Below, piece after piece: positions 10,390 through 20,691 of a stretch of 64,000 bases of DNA. The DNA is taken from assembly GCA_047291315.1 (NCBI GenBank), contig JBDPYZ010000009.1, positions 33,052 through 97,051 on the forward strand, written 5' to 3'. This DNA comes from Arsenophonus fragariae. Its GTDB lineage: Bacteria > Pseudomonadota > Gammaproteobacteria > Enterobacterales > Enterobacteriaceae. How positions within the stretch are numbered: the first letter of the stretch is position 1; every line of letters begins with the position of its first letter. The notes under the pieces are model-generated. The model searched no databases. It was not told where the DNA came from and saw only the letters and a program-made list of their open reading frames with translations. Position numbers and translations under genes: made by a program.

Positions 10390-11160
10390 TTAAATTGCCA
10401 TACCAGGTTTATGGTTAGGTTGTGCATCAAAACTTATTCCTGATTCGTTAATACTATCCTTCCCCATTAGGTAAAGATAAACTGGCATAATTTCTTGGGG
10501 GGTTTTTAGTTTCATAGGATCCTCTGAGGGAAAAGCATCCGCTCTCATTTGCGTTCTTGTTCCTCCGGGATTAATGCAATTAACCCGTAGATTAGTATCT
10601 TTATATTCATCAAATAATATTTGCATTAGACCTTCCGTTGCGAATTTAGAAACTGAGTAAGCTCCCCAATTAGCACATCCCCGTCTGCTAACGCTGGAAG
10701 TGGTAAATATTAAGGAACTGTTTGGTGCTTGTAAAAGCAGCGGTAGAAGCGCTTGTGTTAGCATAAAAGTTGCATTAACGTTTATTTGTATGACGTCATA
10801 CCAAAGTTTTATAGGCTGATGAATAATCGGAGCGATTTTTCCTAATATGCTTGCGTTATGTAATAAGCCATCCAGGTAGGGATAATTTTGGCTAATATAA
10901 GTTACTAATTCATGGCATTGTAATTCGGTTATCGTTAACAAATCAAGCGTATAAATAGTAACTGAAGATTTAAATTTGCTATTAGAAATAATTTGCTGTT
11001 TAACTTGTTCTAATTTTGCAGTTGTTCTACCAACTAAAATAAGATTGGCGCCATAACGTGAATAAGTTAATGCTGCTTCACGACCAATGCCATCGCCAGC
11101 CCCTGTAATCAGAATATTTTTTTTGTTAAGTAAATCAGCTTTAGCTTGGTAATGTAACAT
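10390..11160 (-). CDS. yciK: YciK, short-chain dehydrogenase/reductase
   Basis: This 256-residue classical SDR aligns throughout with E. coli YciK (252 aa). The cofactor-binding glycine motif TGAGDGIGRE is near residue 20, LHNAS near 98, the catalytic Ser in TSSVSR, and the catalytic YSVSK (Tyr and Lys) near 168. The conserved INPGGTRTQMRA follows. The oxidoreductase substrate is unknown. It is transcribed away from sohB with about 115 bases between them. It is intact. Confidence 0.9.
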   Translation of the reverse strand: MLHYQAKADLLNKKNILITGAGDGIGREAALTYSRYGANLILVGRTTAKLEQVKQQIISNSKFKSSVTIYTLDLLTITELQCHELVTYISQNYPYLDGLLHNASILGKIAPIIHQPIKLWYDVIQINVNATFMLTQALLPLLLQAPNSSLIFTTSSVSRRGCANWGAYSVSKFATEGLMQILFDEYKDTNLRVNCINPGGTRTQMRADAFPSEDPMKLKTPQEIMPVYLYLMGKDSINESGISFDAQPNHKPGMAI

Positions 11161-11220
11161 GATATTTTCCTATTTTTGATTATTCAAATTTATTAATAAG
11201 AGTTATAAGCACTTTATCAA

Positions 11221-11240
11221 GTTTTTAGTTACAATACCCC
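11221..11240 (-). promoter_or_regulatory. Possible Ter-like site upstream of sohB
   Basis: The minus strand reads GTATTGTAACTAAAAAC here, sharing the core TTGTAACTAA of the Tus-binding Ter consensus (RTGTTGTAACTAAA). One extra support is a similar site at 39691-39710 in front of tus. The match is short and AT-rich, so chance is possible. Confidence 0.3.
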
Positions 11241-11275
11241 ATTATTTATATTCTTTAAAAAAGAAGGATAGAGTT

Positions 11276-12322
11276 GTGGAATTTCTTTCATCGTATGGAT
11301 TATTTGTCGCTAAAATAGCAACAGTAGTTGTTGCTATTGTGTTAATTTTATTAGTTGTTTTTAGCTGTGGACAGCGTAAACAGAACAAAAAAGGTGATTT
11401 AAAACTTATTGATTTAAGTAAAGCTTATCGTGAACGTCAGCGTGAAATGCAACAGGTTAAGATGAGTGATGCTGAATATAAAGTTTGGTTAAAAACCTAT
11501 AAAAAACAACGTAAAATTGAAGAAAAAAAGCAGAAATCAGATGCTAAAGTTGGCCAAACAAATCTAAAAAAAACTTGTCTTTTTGTGATTAATTTCAAAG
11601 GAAGCATGAATGCTCATGAAGTGAATGCATTACGTGAAGAAATTACCGCAATTCTATCAATTGCTGATAACAAAGATGAAGTTTTACTTAGGCTTGAAAG
11701 TCCAGGAGGCGTTGTGCATGGCTATGGTTTAGCTGCTTCTCAACTAAATCGTTTACGGGAAAAAGGCCTTAAATTAATTGTTTCAGTGGATAAGGTAGCG
11801 GCAAGTGGCGGCTATATGATGGCTTGTGTCGCCGATCGTATTGTAGCTGCTCCCTTTGCTATTATTGGCTCTATTGGTGTGGTTGCTCAAGTACCCAATT
11901 TTCATCGATTACTGAAGAAAAAGGATATTGATGTAGAATTACATACAGCCGGAGAGTATAAACGTACACTAACTTTATTAGGTGAAAATACCGAACAGGG
12001 CCGCAAAAAATTTGTGCAAGATTTAAATGAAACACATCAACTATTTAAAGATTTTGTGCATCATAAACGGCCAAGCCTTGATATTAATGCTGTTGCAACA
12101 GGTGAGCATTGGTATGGTGTCCAGGCGAAGGAAAAAGGGTTAATTGATGAGATAGGCGTTAGTGATGACATTATTATCACTCAAATTGATGCCCGTGAAA
12201 TTATTGAAGTGGTTTATACTCCTTCTAAATGTTTTGTTGATCGTTTAATGGGCAGTATGTTAAAAAATGCAGATAAGTTGTTAATACGCTGGTGGGAAAG
12301 AAGCCATAAATCATTATTTTAA
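11276..12322 (+). CDS. sohB: SohB, inner-membrane S49-family serine protease
   Basis: The 348-residue product matches E. coli SohB (349 aa). One N-terminal membrane segment (about residues 8-30) anchors a periplasmic S49 (signal peptide peptidase A-like) domain. Catalytic features include the Ser in KVAASGGYMMACVAD (about residue 182) and the Lys in YKRTLTLLGENTE. The GTG start at 11276 is preceded by AAGAAGGA and gives the conserved EFLSSYGLF N-terminus. It probably degrades periplasmic or membrane protein fragments. A hairpin terminator follows. Confidence 0.92.
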   Translation: MEFLSSYGLFVAKIATVVVAIVLILLVVFSCGQRKQNKKGDLKLIDLSKAYRERQREMQQVKMSDAEYKVWLKTYKKQRKIEEKKQKSDAKVGQTNLKKTCLFVINFKGSMNAHEVNALREEITAILSIADNKDEVLLRLESPGGVVHGYGLAASQLNRLREKGLKLIVSVDKVAASGGYMMACVADRIVAAPFAIIGSIGVVAQVPNFHRLLKKKDIDVELHTAGEYKRTLTLLGENTEQGRKKFVQDLNETHQLFKDFVHHKRPSLDINAVATGEHWYGVQAKEKGLIDEIGVSDDIIITQIDAREIIEVVYTPSKCFVDRLMGSMLKNADKLLIRWWERSHKSLF

Positions 12323-12342
12323 AATATGTTATAAGAAGAAAT

Positions 12343-12371
12343 AAATACCGGCGTTTTCAGTCGGTATTTTT
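12343..12371 (+). terminator. Rho-independent terminator after sohB
   Basis: An AAATACCG/CGGTATTT stem with an 11-base loop runs directly into a short T-run, 20 bases past the sohB stop. Confidence 0.75.
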
Positions 12372-12881
12372 ATAACTTGATAGTTAAAATTTAATTATTT
12401 TTGCAAATAAAATATTAATTACTTAAAAACATAATAAATAATTTTATATACCATTATTAAGCTATTTTATTTGGAAATTAATTTCTTTCTGAAAATTTTA
12501 TTTATTAGTCTAAACTATGTTTCTGTCACTTTTTATATAATTTTATTGATTTTTTTATAATGTATCCATAACTTATTGAGGTGATTTTTGTTGTTATGAG
12601 AACATCTGTGAATAAAATAAGTGTTTGCGCATCATTTTTTATCAGGTAGAGTGTAGGCTTTTTATTACTTACTATGCTTTACTTTTGCCATTGTTTTGTT
12701 GACAAAATTGTATTATTGAATCTGATTGTAGTATGAATTAACAAAGGTTTTTATCTTTATGGCGAAGTATTTAAGCAAAAAAAGTTGATATATTGTGAAT
12801 TTGACGCAATATAAAAAGATATTTCATTCCATCTGGCTGAAAAGTCAGTACGCTTAGACAATATTTCAGGTAAAGATAACT
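12372..12881 (+). other. Intergenic region before topA
   Basis: About 510 bases of AT-rich DNA without a convincing gene. It should contain the topA promoter region; TTGACA at 12700-12705 is a possible -35 element, but no good spacing to a -10 stands out. An AGGT lies just before the topA start. Confidence 0.4.
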
Positions 12882-15482
12882 ATGGGTAAAGCTCTTGTTA
12901 TTGTGGAGTCCCCGGCAAAAGCCAAGACGATCAATAAATATCTTGGTAATAGCTACATTGTTAAAAGCAGCGTAGGGCATATACGTGATTTGCCAAAAAG
13001 TGGTGGTTCCAGCTCACAAAAGAATACAACCTTAGCCAACAAGGTTAAAAAAGTAAAAAAAAATGAACATGAGGCGCTTGTAAATCGAATGGGAGTTGAC
13101 CCATATCATGGGTGGAAAGCTAATTATCAAATTTTACCAGGCAAAGAAAAAGTCGTTGCTGAATTAAGATCGTTAGCTTCTGAGGCTGAGCATATATATC
13201 TGGCAACGGATCTTGATCGTGAGGGAGAAGCGATTGCCTGGCATTTGCGAGAAGTGATTGGTGGTGATAATCAGCGATTTAGTCGAGTAGTTTTTAATGA
13301 AATTACTAAAAATGCCATTAAACAAGCTTTTGACAATCCTGGGGAATTAAATATTGATCGTGTTAATGCTCAACAAGCGCGGCGTTTTTTAGATCGTGTT
13401 GTTGGTTATATGGTTTCACCGTTATTATGGAAAAAAATTGCTCGCGGTCTTTCTGCCGGTCGTGTTCAGTCAGTAGCTGTACGTTTGATTGTCGAACGAG
13501 AACGCGAAATTAAAGCATTTGTTCCACAAGAGTATTGGCAGCTTCATGCTGAGTTACTTACCGTTGATACGGCATTAATTCGAATGGAAGTCACGCACGA
13601 AAAGGGTAAACCGTTTAAACCCGCAACCAAAGCACAAATTAATGCTGCTGTTGCATTATTAAAAAATGAATACTATCAGGTGTCAGATCGCGAAGATCGG
13701 CCTACAGTCAGTAAACCCAACGCTCCCTTTATTACTTCAACTCTGCAACAAGCGGCAAGTACACGTCTTGGCTTTGGCGTTAAAAAAACCATGATGATGG
13801 CCCAGCGGCTTTATGAATCGGGTTATATTACATATATGCGTACTGACTCCACAAACTTAAGTCAGGATGCTTTAAGTATGGCTCGCAATTATATTGACCA
13901 TAAATTTGGCAAAAAATATTTGCCTAAACAAGCAAATGTCTATACCAATCAAAAAAGTTCCCAGGAAGCTCATGAAGCTATTCGGCCTTCAAATATAGAC
14001 GTTAATGTTGACGATTTAAAAGAGATGGAAGCAGATGCTAAAAAATTATATCAGCTGATTTGGAACCAATTTGTCGCTTGTCAAATGACACCGGCAGAAT
14101 TTGATTCAACAACATTAACCGTCAAGGCTGGAAATTTTGAGTTAAAAGCTAAAGGACGTATTTTGCATTTTGATGGTTGGACCAAAGTTGTGCCAGCATT
14201 GCGCAAAGGTGATGAAGATAAAATATTACCAATGGTCAAAGTTGGTAGTCAGCTTGAATTAGATAAATTGTCCCCTAGCCAACACTTTACTAAACCGCCT
14301 GCGCGTTTTAGCGAAGCTTCACTCGTTAGAGAACTAGAAAAACGTGGAATTGGCCGGCCATCAACCTATCCGGTTATTATTTCAACAATCCAAGATCGAG
14401 GTTATGTAAAAATTGAAAATCGCCGTTTTTATGCTGAGAAAATAGGTGAAATAGTTACTGATCGGTTAGATGAAAAATTTAGTGAATTAATGGACTATGA
14501 TTTTACTGCTCGAATGGAAGATCAGCTTGACTTGATAGCAGAAGATCGTATCGCGTGGAAGAGTGTATTAGATGAATTTTTTGCTGCTTTTACCAAGCAA
14601 CTTGAAAGCGCAAACAAGGCTCCCGAAGAAGGAGGTATGCGGCCTAATCCGATGGTATTAACATCGATTGAATGTCCTGACTGTCACCGAAAAATGGGGA
14701 TCAGAACTGCTTCTACTGGTGTTTTTCTTGGATGCTATGGTTATAGCTTACCAGCGAAAGAGTGTTGCAAAAAAACAATTAATTTAATTCCTGAAGATGA
14801 ATTATCTAATATTCTGGTAGGAGATGAGGAGGATGTTGAAACGCATGCTTTGCGAGCCCGCCGGCGATGTCCTAAGTGTGGCACCGCGATGGATAATTAC
14901 CTTATTGATAATAAAAGCAAATTACATATATGTGGTAATAATCCTGTATGTAATGGTTATGAGGTTGAAGAAGGTGAATTCCGCATTAAAGGCTATGATG
15001 GACCGGTTATTGAATGTGATAAGTGTGGCTCAAAAATGCATCTGAAAATGGGGCGATTCGGAAAATATATGGGATGCACGAATGAAGCTTGTAAAAATAC
15101 TCGCAAGATCTTAAAGAGTGGTGAAGTGGCACCACCTAAAGAAGATCCTATCCCAATGCCAGAATTAGTTTGTGAAAAATCTGATGCTTACTTTGTATTA
15201 AGAGATGGTGCCGCGGGAATATTTTTAGCCGCTAACACTTTTCCAAAATCAAGAGAAACTCGCGCACCATTGGTTGAAGAATTGGTGTGTTTTAAAGATC
15301 GTCTGCCAGCCAAATTTAGCTATTTAACTTTCGCGCCGCCTGTGGATCCTGAGGGGAATAAAACGATTGTTAGATTTAGTCGTAAGACTAAACAACAATA
15401 TGTTTCCTCAGAAAAAAATGGAAAAGCCACTGGCTGGAGTGCATTTTATATAGATGGTAAATGGATAGAAAAAAACAAATAA
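12882..15482 (+). CDS. topA: DNA topoisomerase I
   Basis: This full-length type IA topoisomerase has 866 residues (E. coli 865). The Toprim domain is at the start (VIVESPAKAKTI, then the metal-binding ATDLDREGEAIAWH). The catalytic Tyr lies in GYITYMRTDST at about residue 319, and PSTYPVIISTIQDRGYV is conserved. The C-terminal part holds zinc-ribbon repeats with CxxC pairs (CPDC, CPKCG, CDKCG) and the basic tail. It relaxes negative supercoils. It is intact, as expected for an essential gene. Confidence 0.97.
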   Translation: MGKALVIVESPAKAKTINKYLGNSYIVKSSVGHIRDLPKSGGSSSQKNTTLANKVKKVKKNEHEALVNRMGVDPYHGWKANYQILPGKEKVVAELRSLASEAEHIYLATDLDREGEAIAWHLREVIGGDNQRFSRVVFNEITKNAIKQAFDNPGELNIDRVNAQQARRFLDRVVGYMVSPLLWKKIARGLSAGRVQSVAVRLIVEREREIKAFVPQEYWQLHAELLTVDTALIRMEVTHEKGKPFKPATKAQINAAVALLKNEYYQVSDREDRPTVSKPNAPFITSTLQQAASTRLGFGVKKTMMMAQRLYESGYITYMRTDSTNLSQDALSMARNYIDHKFGKKYLPKQANVYTNQKSSQEAHEAIRPSNIDVNVDDLKEMEADAKKLYQLIWNQFVACQMTPAEFDSTTLTVKAGNFELKAKGRILHFDGWTKVVPALRKGDEDKILPMVKVGSQLELDKLSPSQHFTKPPARFSEASLVRELEKRGIGRPSTYPVIISTIQDRGYVKIENRRFYAEKIGEIVTDRLDEKFSELMDYDFTARMEDQLDLIAEDRIAWKSVLDEFFAAFTKQLESANKAPEEGGMRPNPMVLTSIECPDCHRKMGIRTASTGVFLGCYGYSLPAKECCKKTINLIPEDELSNILVGDEEDVETHALRARRRCPKCGTAMDNYLIDNKSKLHICGNNPVCNGYEVEEGEFRIKGYDGPVIECDKCGSKMHLKMGRFGKYMGCTNEACKNTRKILKSGEVAPPKEDPIPMPELVCEKSDAYFVLRDGAAGIFLAANTFPKSRETRAPLVEELVCFKDRLPAKFSYLTFAPPVDPEGNKTIVRFSRKTKQQYVSSEKNGKATGWSAFYIDGKWIEKNK

Positions 15483-15587
15483 AATTCTATCTGCTTCCTA
15501 TAATTAAACAAGATTACTGAAATCAATAGCCTAATTTTTAGTTTGTTTATTGTTAGTATTTCAAATCATAACAAGGATATAATATAT

Positions 15588-16137
<550 letters not shown>

Positions 16138-16460
16138 TTAATACCATTCAAAGTTTGTCTAGCAAATCTTTAGTAATAGCAGGACGGCCCTGTTTGGTTT
16201 TTTATTTTTAACATTCAATCAATTAATAAATTTTGTCAAAATTTATATTCATTATAACTAATAAATATATAATTAATTATTAATAAAATAAGCGTATTAT
16301 ATAAATAATATTTAATTTGTAATTTATTTGTTGTTGTATTCCCAATCACATATATTATTGATTATAATAAATAATACTCATATTTCTTTTTGTTATAAAA
16401 AATTACTATAATTGAATAAAGAATTAATCCTTTATTCAATTTATAAGGACGCTGAATAAG
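16138..16460 (+). other. Intergenic region before cysB
   Basis: About 320 bases of very AT-rich DNA with no gene seen. In E. coli CysB represses its own promoter, so an operator may lie here, but no distinct site can be pointed out. TATAAGGACG just before 16461 supplies the cysB ribosome-binding site. Confidence 0.4.
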
Positions 16461-17435
16461 ATGAAATTACAGCAATTACGTTACATTGTAGAGATTGAAA
16501 ATCATGACTTAAATGTTTCATCAACAGCTGAAGGGTTATATACATCACAACCAGGTATAAGCAAGCAGGTCCGTATGCTTGAAGATGAATTGGGAGTGCA
16601 AATTTTTGGTCGTAGTGGAAAACACTTAACTCATGTTACCCCAGCTGGAAAAGAAGTGATTAAAATTGCTCGAGAAGTGATGAGAAAAATGAATGCCATA
16701 CGAGCTGTTGTTGGTGAACATACTTACCCTGATCGTGGCATATTGGCGATTTCTACCACACATACTCAAGCAAGATATGCACTTCCTCCGGTTATTAAGC
16801 AATTTATCGAACATTATCCACAAGTTTCATTACATATGAGTCAGGGCTCGTCGACAGAAATTGCTGAAGATGTTAGTAAAGGAAATAGCGACTTTGCTAT
16901 TGCGACTGAAGCTTTACATCTTTACAAAGATTTAGTGATATTACCTTGTTATCATTGGAATCGATCGGTTGTCGTTAAAGCTGACCATCCTTTAGCTGGC
17001 AAGAAAAATATTACCATTAATGAACTAGCGCAATACCCAATTGTGACTTATCCCCATGGTTTTACAGGTCGCTCTGAATTGGATGATGCTTTTTATAAGG
17101 CTGATTTACAAGCTAAGATTATTTTTACCGCCACAGACTCTGATGTTATTAAGACTTATGTAAGATTGGGATTAGGTATAGGAATTATTGCTAGCATGGC
17201 AGTTGATCTCAATCAGGATAAAGACTTAGTTATTATTGATATGTGGGATAAGTTTAGCTATAGCACCACAAAAATAGGTTTTCATCGTAATAGTTTTTTA
17301 CGTAGTTATATGTATGATTTTATTTGGCGTTTTGCCCCACATTTAACGCCTGATGTTGTTGATAAAGCGATTTCTTTGCGTTCAAATGAAGAAATTGAAG
17401 ATATGTTTAAAGAGATTCAATTACCAACAATATAA
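16461..17435 (+). CDS. cysB: CysB, LysR-type regulator of cysteine biosynthesis
   Basis: The 324 residues match E. coli CysB end to end. The N-terminal winged helix-turn-helix is MKLQQLRYIVEIENHDLNVSS with QPGISKQVRMLEDELG. The C-terminal inducer-binding domain includes the conserved TTHTQARYALPP, where Thr residues bind the acetylserine/sulfate ligand, and PHGFTGRSELD. It should activate sulfate-assimilation and cystine-uptake genes. An AAGGA ribosome-binding sequence precedes the start. It is intact. Confidence 0.95.
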   Translation: MKLQQLRYIVEIENHDLNVSSTAEGLYTSQPGISKQVRMLEDELGVQIFGRSGKHLTHVTPAGKEVIKIAREVMRKMNAIRAVVGEHTYPDRGILAISTTHTQARYALPPVIKQFIEHYPQVSLHMSQGSSTEIAEDVSKGNSDFAIATEALHLYKDLVILPCYHWNRSVVVKADHPLAGKKNITINELAQYPIVTYPHGFTGRSELDDAFYKADLQAKIIFTATDSDVIKTYVRLGLGIGIIASMAVDLNQDKDLVIIDMWDKFSYSTTKIGFHRNSFLRSYMYDFIWRFAPHLTPDVVDKAISLRSNEEIEDMFKEIQLPTI

Positions 17436-17673
17436 TTTTAGTAAAATTAGAGTTTATTTCCTTATTAATCATTTTTGATTTTATATTTTTTCTTATTGTA
17501 TTAATTTTATACCAAGCTAGGGTTATTTATCGTTAGTACTTTTTAATTTATTTTGAGCAAAATCATATTTAATGATCATTAAGTGTTACTTAACCAAAAA
17601 ATATTTCAAATATATTATCTTTATAAGATGCGTCACCTTAGCTATTTAGATAAAAATAAAAAAAGGAGGAGCT

Positions 17674-19170
17674 ATGTCGTTAAGTCTAAGAACGGACTGT
17701 GCATTTACATTCTCCGCTGGAAGTAAACACTATGAATATTTTAGTTTGTCTATAGCAGCAAAACAGTTTGGTGATATTTCGAATCTACCAAAATTACTTA
17801 AAGTACTATTTGAAAATTTGCGGCGCTATCTTTATGGAAAATCTGTCGTATTAAAGATTTGCAAGCTATGGTTGATTGTTAGCATACGGGACATGCTGAG
17901 CGTGAAATTCCTATCAACTAACCCGAATTTTGATGAAGGATTTTACTGGTGTGCCAGCAGTAGTTAATCTTGCTACAATGCGTAAAGCTATGCATAGATT
18001 AGACGGTGATGTTAATAAGGTAAATCCACTTTTGTCAGTCGATTTAATTATTGATCATTCGGTTATGGTTGATGAATTTTCTACCCCTCAAGCCTTTATT
18101 GATAACGTAAAATTTGAAATGCAACGCAATAATGAACGTTATCTATATTTGTACCAATACTTCAAACACAAGTGTTTTAATGGCAGCAGGGTTATTAGCC
18201 AAAAACGCGGTTTAAAAAAGTTTAGTACGGTAAACCTTGGGTAAAATCATCTTTAGCGCCAAGTTCAAAAGTTGTTACTGATTATTTAGCTAAAGCCGGA
18301 TTAACTGATTATTTAAATCAGTTAGCTTTCAACCATAGTCTGCTATGGCTGTACCACTTGTATTGGTAATTTAGGACCATTACCGGTGCCAATAGAAGAG
18401 AGGATCAAGAAACATGATCTTACTGTTGGTGTAGTGCCATCAGATAATCGAAATTTTGAAGGTCGGATCCATCCATTAGTAAATATCAACTGGTTAGTAT
18501 CACCACCTTTGGTGGTTGCTTATGTTTTGGCGGATAATATGCAAATAAATCTTGCTAATGAGCCATTAGGATAGGATAAAAATGGTAAAGATGTTTTTCT
18601 AAAAGATATTTTGCCAACGAGTCAGGAAATTGCTGATGCAATTCAGCTAGTAAAATCTGACATGTTCCATAAAGAGTATCATGCGGTTTTTGATGGCGAT
18701 GAAGCATAGCAGGCACTCGATGTCAAAAGTTCAGCTACTTATTCATGGTGCGCATATTCTTGCTATTTTAGGCTATTTTGTTACCATTGATTACATTTCG
18801 CCGGCGTGCAATATTAAAGCCGATAGTCCGGTCGGCCATTATTTATTGCTGGTAAAGAGTATGGTTCAGGCTCCAGTCGTGACTGAGTAGCTAAAGGAAT
18901 ATTATTTTACTAGGCGTAAGGGTGGTTATTGCTGAATCTTATGAACGAAGGAATTCATCGCTCTAATTTGATTGGCATGGGAGTTTTACCGTTAGAATTT
19001 TCAGCTAATGTAAATCGTAAAATGTTAAAATTGACCGTCGGTGAGACAGCACAGGCTTGCAAATGGTCAGATAATGATAATAGCGTTGCCGAATTGATAC
19101 TATGACTGAATTAGAATACTTTCGTCATGGCGGTATTTTTCATTATGTTATTCGTAAAATGCTAAAATAA
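17674..19170 (+). pseudogene. acnA: acnA, aconitase A remnant with about 290-residue deletion
   Basis: The normal 890-residue enzyme is reduced to about 1.5 kb in several frames. Seen in order: YEYFSLSIAAKQFGDI, DFTGVPAVVNLATMRKA, LIIDHSVMVDEF, ERYLYLYQYF, then a jump to TNTSNTSVLMAAGLLAKNA (residues about 435 on), the cluster-ligand region CTTCIGN, NRNFEGRIHPLV, TIDYISPA, and HYVIRKMLK at the end. The deletion removes the first cluster Cys region and substrate-binding residues. Non-functional; whether acnB exists elsewhere cannot be told. Confidence 0.9.
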
Positions 19171-19182
19171 ACGGATTGAATC

Positions 19183-19222
19183 CATCAAAAACTGTTCTGC
19201 AAAAAACGGACAGTTTTTGATG
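19183..19222. terminator. Bidirectional hairpin terminator between acnA and ribA
   Basis: A perfect 13-bp stem, CATCAAAAACTGT with ACAGTTTTTGATG, encloses a 14-base loop. It lies between the converging acnA remnant and ribA. The A/T runs inside the stem give T-runs in both directions. Confidence 0.8.
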
Positions 19223-19230
19223 ATAACTGA

Positions 19231-19833
19231 TTATTTTTTAGCATCCTCAGATAGTATATGGCCTAATTTGCTGGCTTTTACATTCAAATAATCACTATTT
19301 TTGGGATTACGGCCAACAATGAGCGGAACGCGTTCTACTACATTGATTCCGGTTTCTCTCATAATCTCTAATTTTTTAGGATTATTAGTTAATAATATCA
19401 CTTCATTTATAGCTAGTAATTTATACATGTCAGCACAGATAGTAAAATCTCTCTCATCAGGTTGGAAGCCAAGTTTTAAATTGGCTTCAACAGTATCTAG
19501 GCCCTGATCTTGTAGAGAATAGGCGCGGATTTTATTTAATAATCCGATATTACGCCCCTCTTGACGATGGTAAAGTAGCACTCCGCGACTTTCTTGTGCA
19601 ATTTGTTTAAGTGCTGCTTCTAGTTGAAAACCACAATCACAACGTAAACTAAATAAGGCATCGCCGGTCAGACATTCTGAATGAATACGGGAAAGAACTG
19701 GTTTTCCATCATTAATATCACCATAAATAAGTGCTATATGATTATTACCATTAACAATTTCTTCAAAACCAACAAGTAAAAACTCTCCAAAAGGAGTGGG
19801 TAGCTTAGCTTCAGCTATACGTTTTAGCTGCAT
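19231..19833 (-). CDS. ribA: GTP cyclohydrolase II
   Basis: This enzyme opens the GTP ring in the first committed step of riboflavin synthesis. The zinc site CLTGDALFSLRCDCGFQ is present with all three Cys, as are LLYHRQEGRNIGL and the GTP-binding TNNPKKLEIM. The length from ATG 19833 is 200 residues (E. coli 196), and this start matches the family MQLKRIAEAKLPTPFG. The frame is open 27 codons further upstream but without conservation. Retention of riboflavin synthesis is common in insect symbionts. It is intact. Confidence 0.95.
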   Translation of the reverse strand: MQLKRIAEAKLPTPFGEFLLVGFEEIVNGNNHIALIYGDINDGKPVLSRIHSECLTGDALFSLRCDCGFQLEAALKQIAQESRGVLLYHRQEGRNIGLLNKIRAYSLQDQGLDTVEANLKLGFQPDERDFTICADMYKLLAINEVILLTNNPKKLEIMRETGINVVERVPLIVGRNPKNSDYLNVKASKLGHILSEDAKK

Positions 19834-20368
19834 AGTGTTATACATAATGAATGAAACTCTGTATTTAAAATTAAGGGAAAAATAGTTAAATTTAGTTATT
19901 AAATTGTTTTTCACCTATATATTTTATTCGGCTAGTGGATATCATTAGAAGATAAAATTATATTCATATTACTACAATATGATTATTAAAAAATTAATTA
20001 TTTTAACTATAAGCACGTTTTGTCTATCAATTTAGATTGAGGTTTAGTGATTGAAGCGGGTGCCTAATATAAACGAATGATCTGAACTTTTATTCACTTA
20101 TTGAAAAAAATAGCCAGCAACACTAGTATTTCGTTAAATGGGATAAATTCAATAAAGAATTTTTATTATAAATATTTTGCGCAAATTAGCATGATATAGA
20201 AAAATTTTTGTGATAACTCATTCCGTTATCTACCATTGAAATGTTTATTTAAATTAAAAGGTGAGTGTTGATATAATTTACTTTCTTTATTGGGTTATCA
20301 AATGCTAAGTTAACAAAAGAAAAGTGATTCAACAGCTTTTCTATCATTAAGCAATAATAGGAAAAAAT
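19834..20368 (+). other. Intergenic region; pgpB missing
   Basis: About 535 bases between divergent ribA and lapA. E. coli carries pgpB here; I find no PgpB-like sequence in either strand. Nothing else is recognised. Confidence 0.4.
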
Positions 20369-20686
20369 GTGAAATATTTTTTAATTTTATTACTTGCTCT
20401 AGCCATTTTTATTATTTCCGTGACACTTGGCTCAAGCAATAATCAGATAGTAACATTTAATTATTTGATTGCCAAAGTTGATTATCCAGTATCGACATTA
20501 CTAGCAGTCCTTTTTGCGGTTGGATTCGTGCTGGGTTGGCTTATTTGCGGGATATTTTACGCTAATGCCTTAATTTTATTATCGACTGCAAGACGTAAAA
20601 TTAAACGGTTAGAAAGTCAATTAGCTGAATCATCTCAAAGTGAATATGGCACTGAAGTGGCGCTTTTTACAAATGAAAGAAGGTAA
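20369..20686 (+). CDS. lapA: LapA (YciS), lipopolysaccharide assembly protein A
   Basis: The 105-residue inner-membrane protein has two membrane segments (about residues 2-22 and 41-66) and a C-terminal coiled coil (ARRKIKRLESQLAE). It matches E. coli LapA in MKYFLILLLALAIFIISVTLGS and FAVGFVLGWLICG. The GTG start at 20369 gives the family N-terminus. LapA works with LapB to control FtsH-mediated turnover of LpxC. It is followed five bases later by lapB, as one operon. Confidence 0.92.
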   Translation: MKYFLILLLALAIFIISVTLGSSNNQIVTFNYLIAKVDYPVSTLLAVLFAVGFVLGWLICGIFYANALILLSTARRKIKRLESQLAESSQSEYGTEVALFTNERR

Positions 20687-20691
20687 TTTTT

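Noticed and set aside
14824..15045. Open frame inside topA
   Set aside because: It is an out-of-frame shadow of the zinc-ribbon coding region.
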